Source: CAIYRG01 sp964494505 (GTDB lineage: Bacteria; Pseudomonadota; Alphaproteobacteria; Micropepsales; Micropepsaceae). Taken from it: 64,000 nt of DNA. The stretch lies in assembly GCA_964494505.1 (NCBI GenBank), contig CAZBRO010000002.1, forward strand, positions 248,001 to 312,000, written 5' to 3'. Positions 1-7,659 of this stretch are shown here, piece by piece (the first letter of the stretch is position 1; every line of letters begins with the position of its first letter). The notes beneath the pieces were generated by a model. It saw only the letters and a program-made list of their open reading frames with translations. It did not search any database and was not told where the DNA came from. The translations under genes were made by a program, and so were the position numbers.

Positions 1-1247
1 AGATTGCCCGCGATCGTCACTTCGCTGACCGGATAGGCGATCTGGCCGTTCTCGATCCAGAACCCAGCCGCGCCCCTCGAATAGTCGCCGGTGACGCTGT
101 TGACGCCCATGCCGATCAACTCGGTGACATAGAAGCCCTGGCGCACATCGGCCATCAGGTCCTCAGGCGAGAGCGCGCCCGGCGCCATGTAAAGGTTCGT
201 CGTGGAGGGCGAGGGGGGCCCACCGGTGCCGCGCGAAGCATGGCCTGTGGTTTCGAGGCCAAGCTGGCGCGCGGACGCGGAATCCAGAATCCAGGTGGTC
301 AGTCGGCCCTTGTCGATCAGGACGGTGCAGCGATTGGCCACCCCCTCGCCGTCGAACGGCTTGGAACGAAGCCCGCGCTTGCGGTGGGGATCGTCCACGA
401 TGGTGATGTTCTGCGCGAAGATTTCTTCGCCCAACCGGTCTTTGAGGAAGCTCACGCCGCGGGCGATGGCCGCGCCGGAGATCGCGCCCGCGAAATGGCC
501 GATGAGGCTCGGCGCCACGCGAGGGTCGAAGAACACCGGCACGGACTGGGTCTTCACCTTGCGCGGGTTCAGGCGTTTTACCGCGCGCTCTGCCGCGCGC
601 CTTCCGACATCCTCCGCCGATTCAAGGTCGTCGGCGAAACGGGAATGCGCATAATCGTAATCGCGCTCCATCTCGGTCCCGTCGCCCGCGATGACCGAGA
701 CCGCCACGCTCCGGCTGGTGCCGCTATAGCCGCCGAGGAATCCTTCGCTAGTGGCGAGCGTGACCATGCTGCGACCGTAATCGGCGCTGCCGCCTTCGGA
801 ATTGGTGACGCCTGGGACCTCAAGGGCCGCCTGTTCGGCAGCCCGCGCGTGCTCGACCAGAAGCACGGTCGAGGGCTCCTGCGGATCGTCGATCTCGACA
901 TCGAGAACCGTTTTGGCAAGTTTCTCGCTGGGCGCCAGACCCGCATATTTGTCCTCGGGCGCGAGCCTTGCCATGGCAACCGCCCGTTCGGGGAGTGCGG
1001 AAAGGGCAGCATCCGAAAAATCGGTGGAGGAGACGAAGGCAACCTGCCGGCCGACGAACACCCGCAAACCGAGATCGGAGGATTCCGAGCGGCCCACATC
1101 CTCGAGTTTTCCTAGCCGGTAAGAGACCGCAACCGAGATATTCTTGAACTCCACGGCATCGGCCGCATTGGCCCCCGCCGCGAGGGCAGCTTTGACTAGG
1201 CGCTCGAGGCGGTCGGCGGCGGCGGGATCGGGGAGGGAACGGTTCAT
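1..1247 (-). CDS. pmbA: Metalloprotease-related PmbA/TldE, 3' end cut by the window edge
   Basis: Reading the minus strand from the ATG at 1247 gives an open frame that runs off the left edge, so the C-terminus is missing. The protein resembles PmbA/TldE: an N-terminal alpha/beta region with a VSYRLGKLEDV-like stretch, then a C-terminal beta-rich half with YMAPGALSPEDL and a GVNSVTGDYSRGAAGFWIENG-type segment. In the family, TldE pairs with TldD to form a peptidase that matures peptides such as microcins; TldE itself lacks the zinc-binding HExxxH. The partner tldD lies at 18315-19739 on the same strand, not adjacent. The family call is firm. Confidence 0.9.
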   Translation of the reverse strand, partial: MNRSLPDPAAADRLERLVKAALAAGANAADAVEFKNISVAVSYRLGKLEDVGRSESSDLGLRVFVGRQVAFVSSTDFSDAALSALPERAVAMARLAPEDKYAGLAPSEKLAKTVLDVEIDDPQEPSTVLLVEHARAAEQAALEVPGVTNSEGGSADYGRSMVTLATSEGFLGGYSGTSRSVAVSVIAGDGTEMERDYDYAHSRFADDLESAEDVGRRAAERAVKRLNPRKVKTQSVPVFFDPRVAPSLIGHFAGAISGAAIARGVSFLKDRLGEEIFAQNITIVDDPHRKRGLRSKPFDGEGVANRCTVLIDKGRLTTWILDSASARQLGLETTGHASRGTGGPPSPSTTNLYMAPGALSPEDLMADVRQGFYVTELIGMGVNSVTGDYSRGAAGFWIENGQIAYPVSEVTIAGN

Positions 1248-1342
1248 GGAAACTCCGCGGGCAAACAGGCATGGACGCGCGCCTCTCATAGACGCGCAAG
1301 CGCGGAATTCCTAGCCGTCAGGGGGGAGGGGGCCGGCCGGGC

Positions 1343-2362
1343 CTATTGCGCGGGGTCAGCCGCGGCGGGGCCGCGCGGAACCGGGGCCGCTTCACTGATG
1401 TAGACCTTGCGCTCCCTGTAGGCGATGTAGACATGGAGCTTGCCCAATGTCGACATGCCCAGCGTCATGTCCGGCAACCGGGTCGTCACGGCGTCATTAC
1501 GCGTCAAGCTTCCGGTTCGCGGCTGGTTGGCGTTGCGCATCCGGTCCTTGAGTTCGTCGGGCAGGAGCACCAGTTCCGGGTTGGCTATCGTGACCCCTTC
1601 AAAGGCCAGCGACTGGAACTGGCGCCGATAGACCTTCCTGTTGGCATTGCCGCCCACGGTGCCGACCTGCTTCACATCGGGAGCGTCGAACTTGACGCCG
1701 AAGCGGTCTTCCGCGACATCCTGGTTGAGCTGGCTGTTGGGCGCGCCGGTATTTATGACGGCGTCCAGCCGCTTGCCGTCGAGCATCACAGAAATCACGG
1801 CCTTGCCGTCTTGGGCGAGCCGCATCGGCACGATGGCGACAGTGGGTGCGGTCCAATAGACGACCTTACCGTCGCAATGATCGGGGGAGATCAACTGCAT
1901 CTTTCGGCCGGCGAAATCGAGATCGAGATCGTAATTCTGCAGAATGTCGGGCCCGAGTACGCCCACCAACGCGGCGTCGTTGGGATTCATCGGGCCGGGC
2001 GCGGGGCGCATCATGAATTTGACCTGGTCCGATTTTGCTCCGCCGATCCCGAGCGAGGGAAGGATGACGTATCTGTCCGAACTTTGTCCGGCATTGTCGA
2101 ACAGCCGCACGCGCGCCTGCAGCGTGTTCAGATTCATTTCTTTGATCGCGGGCTGGCTGATCTCGCTGAAGACGCTCGCGGTATTGATGGTCAGTTTTTT
2201 CGACGCGTCCCCGATGGTCACCGGAATCGTCGGCAGTCCGCGTTCTGCGCGCATGTCGGCGGAGATCAGGACGTTCAGTGGTTTGCAATCCTGCGCCAAG
2301 GCTGGAAGTGCGGCCATCAACGAGGCGCATGCCAGAATCGATACGTTCAGCCAGCCGCGCAT
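1343..2362 (-). CDS. Secreted retropepsin-like protein with both catalytic Asp replaced by Asn
   Basis: 339 aa from the ATG at 2362, which has GGGGAGGAG close upstream; an upstream in-frame start would add seven residues before the signal peptide. An N-terminal signal peptide (about residues 1-24, ending ALAQ) precedes two repeats of an aspartyl-protease (retropepsin/clan AA) fold. Where active enzymes carry D-T/S-G, this protein has LTINTASVF (N60) and AVINTGAPN (N204); both codons are AAT. The neighbouring paralog at 2473-3480 keeps both Asp. Shared signatures such as DHCDG-VVYW and HVYIAYRERKVYIS show common descent. It is probably a periplasmic or secreted non-catalytic homolog that may still bind peptides or dimerise. 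The inactivity is inferred from the motif. Confidence 0.8.
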   Translation of the reverse strand: MRGWLNVSILACASLMAALPALAQDCKPLNVLISADMRAERGLPTIPVTIGDASKKLTINTASVFSEISQPAIKEMNLNTLQARVRLFDNAGQSSDRYVILPSLGIGGAKSDQVKFMMRPAPGPMNPNDAALVGVLGPDILQNYDLDLDFAGRKMQLISPDHCDGKVVYWTAPTVAIVPMRLAQDGKAVISVMLDGKRLDAVINTGAPNSQLNQDVAEDRFGVKFDAPDVKQVGTVGGNANRKVYRRQFQSLAFEGVTIANPELVLLPDELKDRMRNANQPRTGSLTRNDAVTTRLPDMTLGMSTLGKLHVYIAYRERKVYISEAAPVPRGPAAADPAQ

Positions 2363-2472
2363 GTGCTCCTCCCCGCTCGGCAAATCATTGCGTGATTTAA
2401 GCGGCGACTGGGCTATTACACAACCTGACGAAGCATGAACAAAAGGTAATGTCGTATTGCGCGAGGTTGGAA

Positions 2473-3480
2473 CTATTGCACAGATTGCGCCTGTGGTTTA
2501 GCGGCGCTGATATAGAGCTTGCGCTCCTTGTAAGCGACGTAAACGTGGAGACTGCTGAGCGATGACATGCCCAGGATGACATCGGGCAGATTGAGATCGC
2601 TATCCCGGATAAGCGAACCGGTTGCGGTCGGCGCGGAGGCGGGACCGCTCATCAGATCGGGCAACAGGTCGATGGAAGGGTTGCTGATGGTCACCCCTTC
2701 GATCGAGAGAGTCTTGAACCGCTTGCGGTAGATATTGGCCGTAAAGCCGCCATTGAGCTCGCCGATCTTCTCCACATCGCGGGCATTGGGATCAACTTTG
2801 AAGGTGCGGCGCGCCACGTCCAGATTGAGCGCGGTATTGTAGGCGCCCGTATCGAGGATGGCATTCACCCTTTGATCGTCAAGCTTCATGGGAAAGCTGA
2901 TGTGCCCGTTCCTGTCGATGCGGAAGGGCGCGATCGCTACAGTGGGCGAGGACCAATAGACGACCCTTCCGTCGCAATGGTTCTGCGAGACCAGATTGAG
3001 CTTCTTCGCTCCGAAATCGAAATCGGCATCCACATTCATCAGGAAGTCCGGCGCCAGCACCCCGTCGAAAGCTCCCGGCGCGGTATCGTCGGGCCGTTCG
3101 GGCTGGGGATCGACCATGAAGTAGGCGCCTTCCTGCCGCAGTCGGCCAAGCGTGATGGATGGCAGGCGTACCTGTTCGTGCGAACGCTGGCCGGCGATGT
3201 TGCGGATTTCGACTCGGGCCTGACCGACGGTCAATTTCAGCTCGCGCACGGTCCGGCGCGAGACCATGCTGAATGCGCCTCCGGTATCCACGAGAAGCGT
3301 TACGGGTTTGTCGCCGATCAGGGCGCTGACGCCGGGGCGGCCGCCCGACACCGTTACAATATCCAGCGAGGTCAAAAGCGAAAGCGGCCCGCATTCCGCC
3401 GCTGCAAAGGCCGGGTCAAACGCCATCGCCGAGGCAATTACAAATGACGCACACCAGATCGATCTGTGAACGCCACGCAT
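2473..3480 (-). CDS. Secreted retropepsin-like aspartyl protease, catalytic motifs intact
   Basis: 335 aa from the ATG at 3480, preceded by GGGAGG; a longer frame reaches 3558 but would place charged sequence before the signal peptide. Signal peptide at about residues 1-28. Two clan AA half-sites are visible: LLVDTGGAFSM (D65) and AILDTGAYNTA (D210). Other blocks (NHCDGRVVYW, LGMSSLSSLHVYVAYKERK) align with the downstream paralog at 1343-2362, so the pair is a tandem duplication on one strand separated by 110 bp. Predicted to be a periplasmic or secreted peptidase; the substrate is unknown. It is the upstream copy and may be co-transcribed with its Asn-substituted sister. Confidence 0.82.
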   Translation of the reverse strand: MRGVHRSIWCASFVIASAMAFDPAFAAAECGPLSLLTSLDIVTVSGGRPGVSALIGDKPVTLLVDTGGAFSMVSRRTVRELKLTVGQARVEIRNIAGQRSHEQVRLPSITLGRLRQEGAYFMVDPQPERPDDTAPGAFDGVLAPDFLMNVDADFDFGAKKLNLVSQNHCDGRVVYWSSPTVAIAPFRIDRNGHISFPMKLDDQRVNAILDTGAYNTALNLDVARRTFKVDPNARDVEKIGELNGGFTANIYRKRFKTLSIEGVTISNPSIDLLPDLMSGPASAPTATGSLIRDSDLNLPDVILGMSSLSSLHVYVAYKERKLYISAAKPQAQSVQ

Positions 3481-3551
3481 GAAGGCCTCCCGCGCGGAAA
3501 GCTTGAGCAAATTATCGCGAGTGCGGTTGAAGGTGCAATCCGAGACTCTTC

Positions 3552-3965
3552 TCAGCACGCCAGGGCGTTAACGTGGCCAGCTCCGGCATATTTCAGAAGC
3601 GGACGGTCGCGGGTGATGAGACAAAAACCATTCTCGCGTGCAGTTGCGGCCACGATCCGGTCTGCCGGATCGGAAGGCGGATTTCCCGGTAGGAACGAGG
3701 ATGCGATCAGAATCCTGCCCGAGAGCTCCGCAATACGAATTCTCGGATTTGAAGTTAAATTGCCGTACCAGACATCTGGATGAACTGACAATTTGAGCCG
3801 ATCCTTCGAAACCAGGAGGCCCACTTCCCAGCCTGTAATGGGCGATACATAGACAACTGCGCTGCTTCGCGCGGCTGCCGCAAGCGCCTCTTGAGCGATC
3901 TCGGATATCGGTGCCTGCTCGGCCAGCCAAATCGCGGCGCAGGTGTCGAGCAAGAGCGGTCTCAC
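3552..3965 (-). CDS. vapC: PIN-domain ribonuclease toxin, VapC family
   Basis: 137 aa from a GTG at 3965 that overlaps the stop of the upstream antitoxin gene by 4 nt (GTGA), the usual coupling of toxin-antitoxin pairs. The PIN-domain acidic residues are in place: D7 in LLLDTCA, E47 in ITGWEVG, D102 in PADRIVAATA and D120 in ITRD. LLVSKDRLKL is typical of the VapC branch that cleaves RNA with Mg2+. Length is normal for the family. The toxin would be neutralised by the protein encoded at 3962-4348. Its 3' end abuts the aspartyl-protease gene region. Confidence 0.88.
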   Translation of the reverse strand: MRPLLLDTCAAIWLAEQAPISEIAQEALAAAARSSAVVYVSPITGWEVGLLVSKDRLKLSVHPDVWYGNLTSNPRIRIAELSGRILIASSFLPGNPPSDPADRIVAATARENGFCLITRDRPLLKYAGAGHVNALAC

Positions 3966-4348
3966 ACGTAGACCTTCCCCCAATTCGGATCGGCCGGTTC
4001 GGTAAGATCGACGCCGGGAACGACCTGAATCAGTCCCGTCATCGAGCCGTAAAGAGGATAATAACCTGTCTCGGTCGAGGGGCCTGATTGGTGCTCCCGG
4101 TTGATCGGATCGACCTTGCGAAAGACCACCTTCTTTTTCTGCGTATCCACCTGTTCTGTTTTGAAACCCGCATCCAACCAGATTTTTGTCATCACGTTGT
4201 TGGATGGATTGTTGCTCCACCACGCAGGATAGCGCGCCGAACGCGGCAGAGAATGACCCACAATATGCTCGACGTCAGCGAAAGTCAGCGGAACCGCAGA
4301 TTGCTTCTGATCGCGCAGAAATTTGCCGAGGTTGGTATACTTTCTCAT
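3962..4348 (-). CDS. Hybrid antitoxin: DUF7662-like N-terminus plus VapB-like C-terminal tail
   Basis: 128 aa, ATG at 4348. Residues 1-80 match the pattern I associate with DUF7662: Y-x2-L-x3-L, LTFADVEHIVGHSLP, SARYPAWWSNN, WLDAGFKTEQVD and KVVFRKV. Residues about 96-128 (YPLYGSMTGLIQVVPGVDL, then EPADPNWGKVY) resemble the tail of VapB antitoxins that blocks VapC. So the usual AbrB/Phd DNA-binding part appears replaced by a DUF7662 domain. It overlaps the PIN toxin gene by 4 nt and sits 19 bp after a small Cys protein gene. Antitoxin function is inferred from position and tail; the Pfam label is from memory. Confidence 0.75.
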   Translation of the reverse strand: MRKYTNLGKFLRDQKQSAVPLTFADVEHIVGHSLPRSARYPAWWSNNPSNNVMTKIWLDAGFKTEQVDTQKKKVVFRKVDPINREHQSGPSTETGYYPLYGSMTGLIQVVPGVDLTEPADPNWGKVYV

Positions 4349-4367
4349 AACACATCAAAATCCTTTC

Positions 4368-4595
4368 TCAGTCAGCCGCCCGAAACTTAAGGGCGTTTGT
4401 CGGACCCTGGAATACGCGTTCGCCTCGATCAAAAGCGCGTCTTTCGCTCTCATCCAGCCATATCAGACCGGTTTGGCGACAAGGAAAGCTTCCGCAAATT
4501 GTTGCAGCATTCGGATATCCCACCGGCAGCACGGGGGCCGTGTAGTTCCGAGTCCGGCCGTTCGGAGTGTGTCTTCGGCATCTAACCGAAGCCAT
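4368..4595 (-). CDS. Small Cys-containing protein leading the toxin-antitoxin operon
   Basis: 75 aa from the ATG at 4595, with AGGAG eight bases upstream. A frame reaching 4643 exists, but it would cover the promoter region. Visible features: C6-x2-H9 near the N-terminus, AICGSFPC-type C34 and C39, GLIWLDESERRAFDRGERVF and a C-terminal NALKFRA. The Cys/His spacing suggests a small metal-binding or knuckle domain. I recall similar uncharacterised proteins (GLIWL-x-E-x(4)-Y/F-x-R-GERVF) in proteobacteria but know no function. It is the first gene after the predicted promoter and 19 bp ahead of the hybrid antitoxin, so the three genes are likely one transcript. Confidence 0.7.
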   Translation of the reverse strand: MASVRCRRHTPNGRTRNYTAPVLPVGYPNAATICGSFPCRQTGLIWLDESERRAFDRGERVFQGPTNALKFRAAD

Positions 4596-4624
4596 TGTGA
4601 AAACTCCTGCTTTCTTGGAGGCAG

Positions 4625-4653
4625 GAAATAGGCTAAATACCAAAATATGTCAA
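4625..4653 (-). promoter_or_regulatory. Sigma-70-like promoter of the toxin-antitoxin operon
   Basis: On the minus strand, TTGACA (4648-4653) is followed after 17 bp by TATTTC (4625-4630). The first gene's ATG is 30 bp downstream at 4595. The -35 is a perfect consensus match and the -10 is weak (3 of 6). The local sequence is clearly AT-richer than its surroundings. Confidence 0.6.
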
Positions 4654-4664
4654 CAGTTGTTAAC
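4649..4664. promoter_or_regulatory. Imperfect 16-bp palindrome over the -35 box, likely operator
   Basis: GTCAACAGTTGTTAAC is nearly self-complementary (12 of 16 positions) and covers the -35 hexamer of the toxin-antitoxin promoter. Such an operator is where an autoregulatory antitoxin would bind. The role is inferred; the palindrome is seen directly. Confidence 0.5.
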
Positions 4665-4668
4665 AGCA

Positions 4669-6195
4669 TTACTTCCAAATCGGTTTCCCGGAGCCGGGGA
4701 GGCCGAGCCGGGGCCATTTCTCCGTTACCGTGCGCACGATGTCCTCGTCCATGCGGATGGGAGTGCCCCATTCGCGGCTGATTTCGGGCGGCCATTTGTT
4801 GGTGGCGTCGAGCCCGATCTTCGAGCCCAAGCCCGACTCCGGTGCTGCGAAGTCGAGATAATCGATCGGCGTGCCTTCGATGATGGTGATGTCGCGCGCC
4901 GGGTCCATACGGGTCGCCAGCGCCCACATCACGTCCTTCCAGTCCCGCGCATCGATTTCCTCGTCAACCACGATGACCCATTTTGTGTACATGAACTGGC
5001 GCAGATACGACCACACCGCCAGCATCACGCGCTTGGCATGGCCCGGATAGGCCTTCCGTATGCTGACGACCGCGATGCGATAGGAGCATCCCTCCGGCGG
5101 CAGCCAGAAATCCACGATCTCGGGAAATTGCTGCTGCAGGAGCGGGATGAACACCTCGTTCAGCGCTTCGCCAAGGGTCGAAGGTTCGTCCGGCGGCCGC
5201 CCGGTGAAGGTCGAAAGATAGATAGGGTCCTTCCGCATGGTGATGGCAGTCACGGTAAAAACGGGGAAGGACTCGATGGCGTTGTAATAGCCGGTGTGAT
5301 CGCCGTAGGGCCCCTCGGGCCTCGTTTCGGTGAGGGAGACTTCGCCTTCGATGACGATCTCGGCTTCGGCCGGCACTTTGAGCGGCTGGCTCACGCATTC
5401 GGCAAGTTCGACGCGCTGCCCTCTGAGGAGGCCCGCGAACTGATACTCCGACAGCGTGTCGGGGACGGGCGTCACGGCCGCGATAATCGTGCCCGGATCG
5501 GCGCCGAGCACCACGGCCGCCGGCAACGGCGCGGCGTTCTCCTGAGCCCAGCGGCGGTGATGCTGCGCGCCTCCACGATGGCGCAGCCAGCGCATGATGG
5601 TCTCAGTCTTGCTCAGCACCTGCATGCGGTAGATGCCGAGGTTGTAATTGTCTTCGCGCGAGTCGCTTGGCCCCTTCGTGACGACCAAGGGCCAGGTGAT
5701 GAGTGGCGCCGGTTCGCCGGGCCAGCAGGTCTGGATGGGAAGCGCGTTGAGATCGATGTCGCCGCCCTTCAGCACAATCTCCTGGCATGCGGCGCGCGAA
5801 ACCGTCTTGGGCTTCATCGCCATGAAGGTCTTGGCGAGCGGCAGCAGTTCGAAGGCTTCGCGCACGCTGCGCGGCGGCTCGGGCTGGCGCAGCGTCGCCA
5901 GCAACTCACCGACCTCGCGCAGGGATTTCGCGTCCGTGCGTTCGACGCCGCCCAATGTCACACCCATCGCGACCCGCTTCACCGTGCCGAACAGATTGAT
6001 CAGTACGGGGATGGGCGAGCGTGTGCCGTCCGCTCCGATGGGGTGCTCGAAAAGCACCGCCGGCCCGCGCTCGGCCAAAAGCCGCGTCTGGATCTCGGTC
6101 ATTTCCAATACGGTCGAGACGGGTTCGCGCACGCGGACCAGTTCGCCCATCGATTCGAGCCTGGCGATGAAGTCGCGCAACGACCGGTAGCTCAT
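4669..6195 (-). CDS. ubiD: UbiD family decarboxylase (3-octaprenyl-4-hydroxybenzoate carboxy-lyase)
   Basis: 508 aa from the ATG at 6195. UbiD enzymes use prenylated FMN made by UbiX to decarboxylate 4-hydroxy-3-polyprenylbenzoate in ubiquinone synthesis. Family signatures are plain: N-terminal SYRSLRDFIARLE, the prFMN/metal region YNLGIYRMQVLSKTETIMRW followed by HRGG, the stretch RPEGPYGDHTGYYN, and TKWVIVVDEEIDARDWKDV toward the end. Length matches the E. coli enzyme. It lies 11 bp before an amino-acid permease gene on the same strand; ubiA, the preceding pathway step, is about 5.6 kb away, also on the minus strand. Related UbiD enzymes act on other aromatic acids, but the sequence and ubiA nearby favour the ubiquinone role. 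Confidence 0.92.
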   Translation of the reverse strand: MSYRSLRDFIARLESMGELVRVREPVSTVLEMTEIQTRLLAERGPAVLFEHPIGADGTRSPIPVLINLFGTVKRVAMGVTLGGVERTDAKSLREVGELLATLRQPEPPRSVREAFELLPLAKTFMAMKPKTVSRAACQEIVLKGGDIDLNALPIQTCWPGEPAPLITWPLVVTKGPSDSREDNYNLGIYRMQVLSKTETIMRWLRHRGGAQHHRRWAQENAAPLPAAVVLGADPGTIIAAVTPVPDTLSEYQFAGLLRGQRVELAECVSQPLKVPAEAEIVIEGEVSLTETRPEGPYGDHTGYYNAIESFPVFTVTAITMRKDPIYLSTFTGRPPDEPSTLGEALNEVFIPLLQQQFPEIVDFWLPPEGCSYRIAVVSIRKAYPGHAKRVMLAVWSYLRQFMYTKWVIVVDEEIDARDWKDVMWALATRMDPARDITIIEGTPIDYLDFAAPESGLGSKIGLDATNKWPPEISREWGTPIRMDEDIVRTVTEKWPRLGLPGSGKPIWK

Positions 6196-6206
6196 GGGCG
6201 AGGGCT

Positions 6207-7655
6207 CTATTGCACCTTCCATTTGGAGGGTGCGGCGTGGCGATAACCGTATGCGAAATAGATCGCCAACCCCGCAATTGTCCACACCACCAACCGAATC
6301 CAGGTGGCGTTGGAGAGGCTCACCATCATCAATCCGCAGGAAAGCACGCCTGCCGGAGCTACGAACCACACAAAGGGCGTGCGGAAGGCGCGCTTGGCGC
6401 CGGGCGCCGTCACGCGCAGGATCATGATCCCAGCGCAGACGATGACGAATGCGAGCAGCGTTCCGATGGAGACAAGGTCTGCCAGAACATCGAGCGGGAA
6501 CAGTGCGGCGATCAGCGCCGCGGCCGATCCCGTGACGATGGTTCCCCGATGGGGCGTGCGAAAGCGTCCGTGCACGCCGGCGAACAATCGCGGCAGGAAA
6601 CCGTCCCGCGCCATGGCATAGAACACGCGCGATTGCCCGTAGAGGGCGACGAAGGTGACCGTCGCAAGGCCGGTCAGCGCAGCGATGTCGATGGGGACCA
6701 CCAGCCAGCGCAGCGCCGGTATCTTGCCGATCGCGAATGAAACCGGGTTCGGCACATCGAGCGTGCGCCAATCGGTGATCCCGACCAGCACCAGTCCGAT
6801 CAGGATGTACAGCACCGTGCAGATCAGGAGCGAACCGAGAATTCCGATCGGGATGTCGCGGCGCGGATTGCGCGCCTCGGTCGCCGCGACCGAGACACTC
6901 TCGAACCCGATGAACGCGAAGACGATGAGTCCCGACGCGGCGATCACGCCGCTCATGCCGAAATGGCCCCATTCGCCCTGGTTCGGCGGGATGAACGGCG
7001 TGAGATTGGCGAGTTTCAGGTAGGGCAGCCCGAACAGGATCACCAGGATCACGACTCCGGTCTTGATCAGCACCATCAAATTGTTGAAGCGCGCCGATTC
7101 CTGAACGCCGATCACCAGGAAAATGCTCAAGCCCACGATCAAGGCAACGGCGGGAAGATTCACGATGGCGCCCGTCAGATGCAACTCGTCGAAACCCATT
7201 CCGGCAATTGGAGCATCGGACAGCGCCGCAGGAATGCTCAGCCCGGCATTGTTCAGGAGGCTGACGAAATAGCCGGACCAGCCGACGGCCACGGTCGAGG
7301 CGGAAACCAGATATTCCAGCACCATGTTCCAGCCGATGAACCACGCCATGAACCGGCCCATGGTCGCATAGGCATAGGTATATGAGCTGCCGGACTCCGG
7401 AATGAGAGACGCGAACTCGGCATAGCACAGGCCGGCAAACAGGCAGCCGAGCGCCGCAATGGCGAAGGAAAGCAGCACCGCGGGTCCCGCATGATCGGCC
7501 GCCGCGGTTCCCGCAATGACGAAAATCCCCGCGCCGATAACCTCGCCGATCCCGAGCATGATGAGGCTCGCAGGCCCGAGGGCGCGATGCAGTTGATGAT
7601 CTTGGGCGTCGGCGGGACCGGGCTCGACAGAACGCGCCGACTGGTTTGCAGTCAC
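6207..7655 (-). CDS. APC superfamily amino-acid permease, CAT-like (second of a tandem pair)
   Basis: About 482 aa if started at the GTG at 7655, 4 bp after the stop of the upstream paralog. An in-frame start at 7718 would overlap that gene by 59 bp and add an Arg-rich, unlikely N-terminus. Hydrophobic throughout with about 12-14 membrane segments. Family hallmarks: LGIGEVIGAGIFVIAG in TM1, FAGLCYAEFASLIP, SGSSYTYAYATMGRFMAW, and the loop VSVAATEARNPRRDIPIGI. The last is typical of the cationic amino-acid transporter group. Very similar to the gene at 7660-9105, so it arose by tandem duplication. Substrate is not predictable beyond amino acids. Confidence 0.88.
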   Translation of the reverse strand: MTANQSARSVEPGPADAQDHQLHRALGPASLIMLGIGEVIGAGIFVIAGTAAADHAGPAVLLSFAIAALGCLFAGLCYAEFASLIPESGSSYTYAYATMGRFMAWFIGWNMVLEYLVSASTVAVGWSGYFVSLLNNAGLSIPAALSDAPIAGMGFDELHLTGAIVNLPAVALIVGLSIFLVIGVQESARFNNLMVLIKTGVVILVILFGLPYLKLANLTPFIPPNQGEWGHFGMSGVIAASGLIVFAFIGFESVSVAATEARNPRRDIPIGILGSLLICTVLYILIGLVLVGITDWRTLDVPNPVSFAIGKIPALRWLVVPIDIAALTGLATVTFVALYGQSRVFYAMARDGFLPRLFAGVHGRFRTPHRGTIVTGSAAALIAALFPLDVLADLVSIGTLLAFVIVCAGIMILRVTAPGAKRAFRTPFVWFVAPAGVLSCGLMMVSLSNATWIRLVVWTIAGLAIYFAYGYRHAAPSKWKVQ

Positions 7656-7659
7656 GCGT

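Noticed and set aside
4567..6246. A 559-residue plus-strand open frame opposite ubiD
   Set aside because: Antisense shadow of ubiD, no recognisable family.
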